NCBI GenBank assembly: GCA_018055565.1
Contig: JAGPHI010000093.1
Location: 1 to 5,252 of the forward strand
Direction of reading: 5' to 3'
Source of the DNA: Oscillospiraceae bacterium
GTDB taxonomy: Bacteria > Bacillota > Clostridia > Oscillospirales > Ruminococcaceae
Length of the DNA: 5,252 nt
Of this stretch, positions 1-5,182 are shown in pieces (position 1 is the stretch's first letter; each line of letters starts with the position of its first letter). The translations under genes and the position numbers were made by a program. The notes under the pieces were generated by a model. The model was not told the origin of the DNA. It saw only the letters and a program-made list of their open reading frames with translations, and did not search any database.

Positions 1-43
1 CATAGGCTCTGCAATGCGCTAATAACCACACAGTCGTTACTAT

Positions 44-68
44 TGGCCATGTGGCTATGCCACGGCCA
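44..68. repeat. Imperfect hairpin with AT bulge (REP-like copy 1)
   Basis: The outer stem is TGGCC 44-48 with GGCCA 64-68, the inner stem GTGGC 51-55 with GCCAC 59-63, and the loop TAT. The only unpaired stem bases are the AT at 49-50. Read on the minus strand, the order outer stem, inner stem, 3-base loop, inner stem, AT bulge, outer stem is the same as in the hairpins at 81-103 and 4118-4143. Confidence 0.55.
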
Positions 69-80
69 TTTAAATCAAAA

Positions 81-103
81 GCGCCCGCCAAAGGCGGATG
101 CGC
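81..103. repeat. Imperfect hairpin with AT bulge (REP-like copy 2)
   Basis: The outer stem is GCGC 81-84 with GCGC 100-103, the inner stem CCGCC 85-89 with GGCGG 93-97, the loop AAA, and an unpaired AT lies at 98-99. The stem sequence differs from the other two hairpins but the geometry is the same, with a 5-bp inner stem, 3-base loop and AT bulge. No T-run follows, so a rho-independent terminator is unlikely. Confidence 0.5.
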
Positions 104-104
104 A

Positions 105-135
105 ATTATACCATATCCTGCGGATATGGTATAAT
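105..135. repeat. Perfect 14-bp palindrome with 3-base loop
   Basis: ATTATACCATATCC (105-118) and its exact complement (122-135) flank the loop TGC. The arms are A+T-rich and the 3' side is not a T-run, so this is not a classical terminator. By symmetry each strand carries TGGTATAAT, so it could act as a promoter on either strand, as an operator-type palindrome, or as part of the larger element at 20-158. Confidence 0.7.
127..135 (+). promoter_or_regulatory. Candidate extended -10 promoter
   Basis: TGGTATAAT is an exact extended -10 (TGn followed by TATAAT) for a sigma-A type polymerase. No good -35 lies 16-18 bases upstream; the bases there are TATACC-like. If used, transcription would begin near 142 and give an untranslated leader of about 185 bases before the ComFB-family gene. 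The minus strand has TATAAT at 110-105 and 156-151, so direction is uncertain and the match may only be a by-product of the palindrome. Confidence 0.3.
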
Positions 136-158
136 AACTGCATAGTGGTTATTATACC

Positions 159-326
159 TTGATGTCCCCACTCCCATAGCGCAGGCCTGCAATATGCAAA
201 AAACAATGTTTTACATGCGAAGCTTAAAGATGCCTATCATAGCACTATTTGCAATGGATGCGCCAGCCGCCTTGCAGATAGCGTGTCTTTGTTTTTCCCA
301 TTCGGATACAGAAAGGGCGCTTTGAA
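159..326 (+). other. Non-coding leader of the first gene
   Basis: No gene is apparent in these 168 bases. They contain a perfect 10-bp palindrome, GCAGGCCTGC, at 181-190. A weak promoter candidate has TTTACA at 210-215 and TATCAT at 235-240, with a 19-base spacer that is longer than ideal. A small AAAAC/GTTTT hairpin lies at about 200-212. The stretch ends in AAAGGG (312-317), nine bases before the ATG at 327, a modest ribosome binding site. No known riboswitch or T-box motif was recognised. Confidence 0.35.
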
Positions 327-608
327 ATGGAAAGCAATTATGTTTTGAAAAACTATATGCTGGAGCTAATAGAACTGGCATTGCCCAAATTTTTGGAGCA
401 TTATGAAAAAGAGCACGGCAATGTGCTGTCTACACCGCTGCTGGTTTTGCAAGTGAAGGCCGAGGCACTCAACCGTTTGCCCGCTATGTATGTCACCACC
501 AAAAAAGGTGAAGTATATGGCGAATACAGTATGCGCGTGCTGCAAAAGCAGGCAGATTTAACAAAGGCGCTGTATCAAGCCGCCGAGGTGGTGCTGGGGC
601 AGCAATAG
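327..608 (+). CDS. ComFB-domain protein (late competence ComFB family)
   Basis: This 93-residue cytoplasmic protein has the ComFB signature: helical N-terminal residues 5-30, then ALNRLPAMYV (47-56) followed by TTKKGEVY (57-64), close to the family pattern ALNxLPPxYV-xxxGE. Its length is usual for the family. Bacillus ComFB is encoded in the comF competence operon and is not itself essential for transformation; several cyanobacterial ComFB-domain proteins are reported cyclic-dinucleotide receptors. The cysteines found before the LNxLP motif in many members are absent here, and there is no Cys in the whole protein. It is first of three closely spaced genes, 57 bases before a PilZ gene. The start is the first ATG after AAAGGG (312-317). 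Family is well supported; ligand and role are not shown by the sequence. Confidence 0.8.
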   Translation: MESNYVLKNYMLELIELALPKFLEHYEKEHGNVLSTPLLVLQVKAEALNRLPAMYVTTKKGEVYGEYSMRVLQKQADLTKALYQAAEVVLGQQ

Positions 609-624
609 CGCGCTTTTATCCAAT

Positions 625-641
625 GGCACAAGTAGTGTGCC
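625..641 (+). other. Small intergenic hairpin between the ComFB and PilZ genes
   Basis: GGCACA (625-630) and TGTGCC (636-641) form a perfect 6-bp stem with loop AGTAG, ending 13 bases before the AGGAGG ribosome site of the PilZ gene. CCTATTAAAA rather than a T-run follows, so it is not a typical terminator. It could affect mRNA processing or translation, or may be chance. Confidence 0.35.
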
Positions 642-654
642 CTATTAAAATGCC

Positions 655-660
655 AGGAGG
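655..660 (+). promoter_or_regulatory. Consensus ribosome binding site, PilZ gene
   Basis: A perfect AGGAGG lies five bases before the ATG at 666. It fixes the start of the PilZ gene and suggests efficient translation compared with the weaker AAAGGG ahead of the ComFB-family gene. Confidence 0.8.
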
Positions 661-665
661 CCAAG

Positions 666-1331
666 ATGCGTTCCCAAGAAAATGAATTTATCGGTGCAAT
701 GTGTGAAATTAAATCGCTATCCAATGATTTGCTGGCGGTTGGTATTATCGGTGTGATGGATGAGCTGGAGGGCACCTTAGATGTTTTGCCGCAAGAGGGC
801 GAAGCGCTGATGACCCTGCCGTACAATAATCCCGTGAAGCTGGTTACCTATTTACCCAAATCGGGCTTTCGCCTGCTTTTGGGGCGGGTATATCTCTCCT
901 CGGGCGCTTTTTTGCGCCTTGTTGATGTTGGCTCAGAGCAAACCAGCGAGCGCAGACAGTATTTCCGGCTGAATGTAGAGCGCAAAGCCGAGCTTTTGGT
1001 GCCCAACACAAACGAAAACGAGGAAGCGCAAACCGGCGAGGCAATCGAGGTGGACATTAAGGACGTAAGCCTCGGGGGCATTCGCATTCTTTCAAAACAG
1101 GTTTTTGAGCCAAAGGATCAATTTTCGGCGTCCTTTGTACTGCTTGAACGCAAAATCGAGCTGATGTGCGAAGTGTGCCGCGAAATTTTTATGGATTCCA
1201 CCAAACCCGGAGAACATCAATATGGCTGCCGCTTTATCAATGTGTCGGAGCGCCAGCTGGATCGCCTTTGCGGCGATTTATTTGAATTGCAGCGCATGCA
1301 AATCCGCAAAAAAAAGCGGCATTTGGATTAG
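666..1331 (+). CDS. PilZ-domain protein, YcgR-like c-di-GMP receptor
   Basis: This is a 221-residue soluble protein. Residues 1-90 form a beta-rich N-terminal region in the position of the YcgR N-terminal domain. The PilZ domain follows at about 95-210 with both c-di-GMP-binding motifs: RxxxR at R97-R101 (in RRQYFRL) and [D/N]xSxxG at D133-S135-G138 (DVSLGG). QYGCRFINVSE and a C-terminal helix match the end of typical PilZ domains, and the tail is strongly basic (IRKKKRHLD). Known relatives bind c-di-GMP and then modulate flagella, pili or envelope functions through protein contacts. Because the binding residues are intact, ligand binding is likely; the partner is unknown. It lies 57 bases after the ComFB-family gene and 43 before the FtsA-like gene, so co-transcription is likely. 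An A8 run at 1308-1315 encodes the basic tail. Confidence 0.88.
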   Translation: MRSQENEFIGAMCEIKSLSNDLLAVGIIGVMDELEGTLDVLPQEGEALMTLPYNNPVKLVTYLPKSGFRLLLGRVYLSSGAFLRLVDVGSEQTSERRQYFRLNVERKAELLVPNTNENEEAQTGEAIEVDIKDVSLGGIRILSKQVFEPKDQFSASFVLLERKIELMCEVCREIFMDSTKPGEHQYGCRFINVSERQLDRLCGDLFELQRMQIRKKKRHLD

Positions 1332-1359
1332 CCGCAATATCCTGTAACAACGAGTGTTT

Positions 1360-1365
1360 AGGAGG
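1360..1365 (+). promoter_or_regulatory. Ribosome binding site that sets the FtsA-like start at 1375
   Basis: AGGAGG lies nine bases before the ATG at 1375. The frame is open upstream to a GTG at 1354, but that codon precedes this site and would put the site inside the gene. The second ATG (1381) is 15 bases away, which is too far. The start is therefore taken as 1375. Confidence 0.8.
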
Positions 1366-1374
1366 CTTTACGCA

Positions 1375-4026
1375 ATGGACATGCCCGAAAAAGAATATGC
1401 AAAGCAAAATTCTGTTTTCGCTTTAGACATCGGCACGCGCAGCATCATCGGCGTGGTGGGCTACAGCGAAAACGGCCTTTTTCATATAGAGGCACTGGAA
1501 GCGATGGAGCATCCCAAGCGCGCTATGCTCGATGGGCAAATCGAGGATATCAATGCGGTGGCGGCCGTTGCCAATATTGTGAAGCTGGCTTTAGAGGAGC
1601 GCATTGGCAGAACGCTTAATAAGGTGTGTGTGGCGGCGGCAGGGCGCGCGCTGCGCACGGTGGAGGCTGCCTTTTCGGTGGAGCTGCCTGCGGGCGGCCC
1701 CGTTACCGAGGAAACCATTTATGCGCTGGAAATGGGCGCTGTGTCGAAAGCGGCCGATGATATCCGCAGCCGCGCCGAGGGCGAAAGCCTTTTCTGCGTG
1801 GGGCATTCTGTAGCGCGCTATTATGTGGACGATTACGCCTATTCCACCATTTTGGATCACAAGGGCAAAACCGCAAAGGCAGAAATTATCGCCACCTTTT
1901 TGCCCGCCGAGGTGGTAAACAGCCTGGAAGCCGCCATGAAAAAAATTGGCCTTTCGATTGAGTTTTTAACGCTGGAGCCGATTGCCGCGATGAACGCGGT
2001 GATCCCGCCCGAATTGCGTTTATTAAATCTTGCGCTGGTGGATATTGGCGCGGGCACCTCGGACATTGCCGTGTGCGACGGCGGCACGGTGGCGGCCTAC
2101 ACGATGGCCACCGTTGCGGGCGACGAAATTACCGAAGCATTAATTAAACAATATTTGGTGGATTTTGAAACAGCAGAAAAAATGAAATTTGCCATTGCAA
2201 AAAACGAAGCGGAAATTGCATTTCGCGATATTTTGGGCTTCGACTATGCATTGCCGCAAGAAGAATTGCTGCAAACCTTGCGCCCTGCGCTGGAAAATTT
2301 GGCCGATATTATCAGCGAAAAAATTATTGAGGTGAACGGCAAAGCGCCGTCCGCTGTGTTTTTGGTGGGTGGTGGCGGCAAAACCCCGCTTTTGTGCACG
2401 TTGGTGGCAAATCGCCTTTCGCTAGACGAGCGCAAGGTGGCCATTGGCGGTAATAATTTTATGAAAAAGCTGGCGGTTGGGCGCGAGGAAGCCTTTGGGC
2501 CCGAATATGCAACGCCGCTGGGCATTGCGCTTACGGCGCTAAGTTCGGGGCAATATAAGGGCTTTGATGTGTTTATCAATGGCGAAAAGCGCCATCTTTT
2601 GCGCACAGGCACGCTGGCGATGATGGATGTGCTGCTGCTTTGCGGGTACACCTATAGCGATGTAATGGGCAAAAGCGGGCAAAACCTGCACTTTGCAGTA
2701 GACGGCGAGCGCCGCATTTTGCGCGGCGGCCTTTTGCAGCCCGCATCCCTTGCGCTAAACGGCGAAGTGGTGGGCATTTCGGCGCAGGTGCGCTCGGGCG
2801 ACAGCATTCATATTTTGCCTGCGGTGCAGGGCGAAGATGCACAGCTGCATTTAGGCGATTTATTGCCCGATTATCATAAAATTAGCGTAGAATTTATGGA
2901 TAAAACGGTTTTTGCTGGCGCGTACGCCGAGGTAAACGGCCACGTGGAGGATGCAGACGTATCGGTGCAAAACGGCGATTCCATTCGCCTTGTGCACATC
3001 GCCACATTAGGCGATTTACTAAAGCACATAGGCGCTGGCGAATATGCGCAATATGATATAAACGGGCTTGCCGCTTCGCAGGATATGCCGCTTGGCGATG
3101 GCGATTTTATCACGCTGCACGAGGCGCACGAGGCGCAAAGCGCAAGCGCGCAGGATGCTGTGCCATATGCGCCGCAAAGCGATTTTCAAGACGATGCGCT
3201 GTTTGAAGCGCCGCTGTTTGCGCCGCAGCTGGGCGCATTGACCGCAGAGGAATTAAGCCACTTGCACAGTGCAGATGCGGCGCTGCCCGCGGATATTGCC
3301 GCGCTTTTGGGGCTTGATGTGCAAGAAAGCGCAGTGCAAAATGCAAGCGCCGCGCCGCACAGTGCGCCAGCTGCACAAAAGGATGCGCAGCAACAGGATA
3401 TTGCATCGGCACAGCAGGATGCCATGCCGCCGTATATCGAAACGCAAAGCCCGATTGCGCTGCAAAACGTGCAGAATACCGAGGAATTTTATGCCATTCC
3501 TCGCAAAAAATACGAGCCGGTTTTCCCCTCGTCTGCAAAAGTAGATATGCCGACTGCCACTGCGCAGGATAGCGCACCCGCAGAATCACCATACAATAGA
3601 ACTGCATATGCGCAGGATAGCGCATCCGCAGAAGCGCCATACAATACGACTGCATACGCGCAGGAAAACGCATTTGCAGAAACACCATACAGTGCACCCG
3701 AAGATGCGGCATATCGTGCGCCCACGCCACAGCTTGCGCCCAGCTGGCAGCCGCCAGAGCCGATGTTTTCCCCCGAGCCGCTTTTGATGCAAGAGGCCGA
3801 TTTGCGCGCCGTTAGCATCACGCTGAACGGGCAGCCACTCACCTTGCCTGCGCGCGAGGGCGGCGTGCCGTACTTGTTTTTGGACATGCTAACGCTTGCG
3901 GATATCGACCCTTCAAAGCCGCAAGGCGATATCGAGCTTTTGCTCAATGGGCGTGATGCCTCGTTTTTAGAGCGCATTCATTCGGGCGATTCGGTGCAAA
4001 TCGCGTGGACAAGGCGAAATACATAA
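1375..4026 (+). CDS. FtsA/PilM-like actin-fold ATPase with long C-terminal beta-grasp-like repeat region
   Basis: This 883-residue protein is about twice the length of ordinary FtsA (roughly 420-440). Residues 14-395 are an actin-like ATPase of the FtsA family. They show phosphate-1 FALDIGTRSIIG (15-26, D18), an SHS2/1C-like insertion (about 83-175), LEPIAAMNAVI near 201, phosphate-2 DIGAGTSDIAV (223-233) and the adenosine motif VFLVGGGGKTP (328-338). From 397 a different architecture begins. NG-x11-GD-[SF]-[IV] occurs at N462, N521, N563 and N858 and resembles the last strands of ThiS/MoaD beta-grasp folds. Residues 583-808 are an Ala/Gln/Pro-rich, probably disordered linker with tandem repeats, and 813-878 is a final beta-grasp-like domain. 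There is no signal peptide, membrane segment or C-terminal amphipathic helix like that of FtsA. Long FtsA-like paralogues are known in Clostridia; their function is unclear to me. It may be a scaffold for division, envelope or pilus assembly. It is third in the likely operon. Confidence 0.85.
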   Translation: MDMPEKEYAKQNSVFALDIGTRSIIGVVGYSENGLFHIEALEAMEHPKRAMLDGQIEDINAVAAVANIVKLALEERIGRTLNKVCVAAAGRALRTVEAAFSVELPAGGPVTEETIYALEMGAVSKAADDIRSRAEGESLFCVGHSVARYYVDDYAYSTILDHKGKTAKAEIIATFLPAEVVNSLEAAMKKIGLSIEFLTLEPIAAMNAVIPPELRLLNLALVDIGAGTSDIAVCDGGTVAAYTMATVAGDEITEALIKQYLVDFETAEKMKFAIAKNEAEIAFRDILGFDYALPQEELLQTLRPALENLADIISEKIIEVNGKAPSAVFLVGGGGKTPLLCTLVANRLSLDERKVAIGGNNFMKKLAVGREEAFGPEYATPLGIALTALSSGQYKGFDVFINGEKRHLLRTGTLAMMDVLLLCGYTYSDVMGKSGQNLHFAVDGERRILRGGLLQPASLALNGEVVGISAQVRSGDSIHILPAVQGEDAQLHLGDLLPDYHKISVEFMDKTVFAGAYAEVNGHVEDADVSVQNGDSIRLVHIATLGDLLKHIGAGEYAQYDINGLAASQDMPLGDGDFITLHEAHEAQSASAQDAVPYAPQSDFQDDALFEAPLFAPQLGALTAEELSHLHSADAALPADIAALLGLDVQESAVQNASAAPHSAPAAQKDAQQQDIASAQQDAMPPYIETQSPIALQNVQNTEEFYAIPRKKYEPVFPSSAKVDMPTATAQDSAPAESPYNRTAYAQDSASAEAPYNTTAYAQENAFAETPYSAPEDAAYRAPTPQLAPSWQPPEPMFSPEPLLMQEADLRAVSITLNGQPLTLPAREGGVPYLFLDMLTLADIDPSKPQGDIELLLNGRDASFLERIHSGDSVQIAWTRRNT
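3553..3696 (+). repeat. Three tandem 48-bp repeats inside the FtsA-like linker
   Basis: The units at 3553-3600, 3601-3648 and 3649-3696 encode 16 residues each: TATAQDSAPAESPYNR, TAYAQDSASAEAPYNT and TAYAQENAFAETPYSA (residues 727-774). The first two are closest in DNA sequence; the third has diverged. The period is a multiple of three, so copy-number change would keep the frame. Looser relatives of the AQD...PY theme appear at residues 592-598 and 679-687, suggesting that more of the linker arose by repeat expansion. Confidence 0.85.
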
Positions 4027-4059
4027 ATGTAAACGATAGAATGCAATGTATCGAATGTA

Positions 4060-4146
4060 GAAATGGCACCGCCTAATTTTTACAGGGTATGCTTTGCATT
4101 TTATTGCATTTAGTCTGATGGCCGCGGCAAAGCCGCATGCCATTTC
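4060..4146. repeat. 9-bp inverted repeat enclosing the REP-like hairpin
   Basis: GAAATGGCA (4060-4068) is the exact reverse complement of TGCCATTTC (4138-4146). The right arm overlaps the 3' outer stem of the hairpin at 4118-4143, so the two pairings compete. This echoes the arrangement at 20-158, where an outer stem also encloses bulged hairpins. Whether it bounds a mobile element is unproven. Confidence 0.45.
4118..4143. repeat. Imperfect hairpin with AT bulge (REP-like copy 3)
   Basis: The outer stem is ATGGC 4118-4122 with GCCAT 4139-4143, the inner stem GCGGC 4124-4128 with GCCGC 4132-4136, and the loop AAA; C4123 faces unpaired AT at 4137-4138. Compared with the minus-strand reading of 44-68, the inner stem has changed from GTGGC/GCCAC to GCGGC/GCCGC, a paired T-A to C-G replacement. 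TTTCATAAAA follows, so at best this is a weak terminator for the FtsA-like transcript. Confidence 0.55.
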
Positions 4147-4175
4147 ATAAAACAGGTTTACTGCTTTATTCAAAA

Positions 4176-4184
4176 AAAGGGGGG
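4176..4184 (+). promoter_or_regulatory. Ribosome binding site supporting the GTG start at 4190
   Basis: AAAGGGGGG, part of an A7-G6 tract at 4172-4184, matches the anti-Shine-Dalgarno sequence except for one G in place of A. It ends five bases before the GTG at 4190. The next in-frame ATG is codon 58, beyond the first membrane segment, so GTG is the only sensible start. Confidence 0.7.
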
Positions 4185-4189
4185 TCGCT

Positions 4190-5161
4190 GTGCCAATCAA
4201 AAAAAATGATGCGCTGCGTTACATTGCCAATTTAATTGGTCTAGCGGCGCTTTCCTATTTTGCAACATATTATTTTTTGCGATTACCAGCGCAGCTGGTG
4301 CTAACGCTGTTTCATAAAAGCGCCACACTGCAAAACCCCATTGCCGTGCCCGAATGGGTGATGGCACTGATCAATTTAGTGCTTACGCAAGCGCCGCTTG
4401 CGCTGGCCTGTGCGGTTTTATATTTTGGGCGCATGCCGCATGCGCGCCCACGCCTTTCGTTTGCGCGGCCTCGCGATGCGCGGCTTTGGCTGTTTACGCC
4501 TGTTTTTTTGGGTTTTGGGCTTTTGTGCAATATCATCACTACCTTGTTTGCCCGCTTTTTATCACAGGCCACCGCCTACACACCGCCCGCGCCGGGCGCT
4601 TTGCCCGATAGTGCGGGGGCGCTGGGCATTTATTTTATTGCGCTTTGCGTGGTGCCCGCCGTGTTGGAAGAGATTTTGGTGCGCGGGCTGATGCAAGGGA
4701 TGCTGGTGCGGTACGGGCCGTGGTTTGGCATTATTGTGTCGTCGGTGCTGTTTACGCTTTTGCACACCAATATTGTGTCGATGCCGGGCATTTTTGCATT
4801 GTCTTTGGTGCTGGGGCTTTGCGCATGGTGCACAGGCTCGATTTTGCCGGGCATGATTTTACATTTTTGCAATAATGTTGTGGCGTTTTTTATCACGCTT
4901 ACCCAGCAAAAAGCCGATTTTGCGCCCATGCGCGCAATGACGGTGTATTTGATAATTGTGATTACGGTGGCGGCGTTTTTGTGCTTGGCGCTGATTATTA
5001 CGGGCAAAATCCATCAAAGCATTGCGCCGGTGCCGCATTTTCATGACCCGAAAAATCGGCAAAGCCGTTTTGAACGGCTGGTTACTGCCCCTGTGTTTTT
5101 GGGCGCAATGGTTTTTTTAACACTGCGGGCGCTTATGCCGCTGTTTTTTGCGCCAAAATAA
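4190..5161 (+). CDS. CPBP-family intramembrane glutamic protease (CAAX/Abi type)
   Basis: This is a 323-residue polytopic membrane protein with about eight hydrophobic segments, near residues 14-41, 56-80, 98-125, 142-160, 174-192, 198-237, 249-271 and 297-320. All CPBP (formerly Abi/CAAX protease) motifs are present: EExxxR as E160-E161-I-L-V-R165, FxxxH as F188-T-L-L-H192, and HxxxN as H225-F-C-N-N229, the expected glutamate/histidine active site inside the membrane. Relatives include eukaryotic CAAX prenyl protease Rce1 and bacterial proteins linked to bacteriocin self-immunity or maturation. No bacteriocin gene is nearby, so the substrate is unknown. Translation starts at GTG. An A8 run (4199-4206) in codons 4-6 could be slippage-prone. 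The gene follows the FtsA-like gene by 163 bases and precedes tadA by 21, so it probably shares a transcript with tadA. Confidence 0.9.
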   Translation: MPIKKNDALRYIANLIGLAALSYFATYYFLRLPAQLVLTLFHKSATLQNPIAVPEWVMALINLVLTQAPLALACAVLYFGRMPHARPRLSFARPRDARLWLFTPVFLGFGLLCNIITTLFARFLSQATAYTPPAPGALPDSAGALGIYFIALCVVPAVLEEILVRGLMQGMLVRYGPWFGIIVSSVLFTLLHTNIVSMPGIFALSLVLGLCAWCTGSILPGMILHFCNNVVAFFITLTQQKADFAPMRAMTVYLIIVITVAAFLCLALIITGKIHQSIAPVPHFHDPKNRQSRFERLVTAPVFLGAMVFLTLRALMPLFFAPK

Positions 5162-5182
5162 AGATAAAGGTTTGGAGCTTAG

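Larger units (their letters stand above)
20..158. other. Nested inverted-repeat element, possible structured RNA or MITE-like repeat
   Basis: This stretch has no credible coding frame but an unusual density of complementary segments. An outer perfect 10-bp stem pairs 20-29 (TAATAACCAC) with 145-154 (GTGGTTATTA), and CAGT 31-34 can extend it by pairing with ACTG 137-140. Inside are three hairpins, at 44-68, 81-103 and 105-135, so the whole can be drawn as a closed multibranch structure. A competing 11-bp hairpin pairs 128-138 with 148-158 and would break both the outer stem and the third hairpin. It could be a small mobile or REP-cluster element, a structured leader, or only a repeat cluster. 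I see no clear target-site duplication and no T-run after it. The structure is visible in the sequence; any function is inference. Confidence 0.5.
4027..4189 (+). other. Intergenic gap before the CPBP protease gene
   Basis: These 163 bases contain no gene. They hold the REP-like hairpin at 4118-4143, a 9-bp inverted repeat at 4060-4068/4138-4146, a weak CGATA/TATCG pair (4034-4038/4049-4053) and a direct repeat TTGCATTT at 4094 and 4104. A poor promoter candidate has TTTACA at 4079-4084 with TATTGC at 4102-4107. No hairpin is followed by a strong T-run, so termination between the FtsA-like gene and the protease gene is possible but not shown. Confidence 0.4.

Noticed and set aside
20..154. 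Insertion sequence with terminal inverted repeats
   Set aside because: The element is only about 135 bp, encodes no transposase and shows no convincing target-site duplication, so it is kept as an unclassified structured element.
1..326. A tRNA, T-box, known riboswitch or small gene in the leader region
   Set aside because: No cloverleaf, T-box sequence or familiar aptamer core is seen, and no frame with a ribosome site gives a plausible protein.
1308..1335. Possible programmed -1 frameshift: in-frame A AAA AAG followed by a GCGGC/GCCGC stem at 1316-1320/1331-1335
   Set aside because: The stem begins at the last base of the slippery site instead of 5-9 bases later, and the -1 frame runs to a stop near 1425 without joining the downstream gene frame.
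1354..1374. Upstream GTG start adding seven residues to the FtsA-like protein
   Set aside because: The AGGAGG at 1360-1365 would lie inside the extended gene and is ideally placed for the ATG at 1375.
2244..2651. Minus-strand open frame of 135 codons within the FtsA-like gene
   Set aside because: It overlaps the conserved ATPase motifs on the other strand and encodes a low-complexity Ser/Pro/Ala-rich product, so it is a coding shadow.
3110..3730. Long minus-strand open frame (206 codons) opposite the FtsA-like linker
   Set aside because: It is antisense to a well-supported gene, mirrors the tandem repeats, has no recognisable domain, and is explained by the biased Ala/Gln codons of the linker.
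4118..4148. Rho-independent terminator after the FtsA-like gene
   Set aside because: The hairpin has an internal bulge and is followed by TTTCATAAAA instead of a T-run, so it is listed as a REP-like hairpin with at most weak terminator potential.
4190..5161. Assigning the CPBP protein as bacteriocin immunity or phage abortive infection
   Set aside because: No bacteriocin, lantibiotic or phage gene is nearby; the family motifs support protease activity but not that role.
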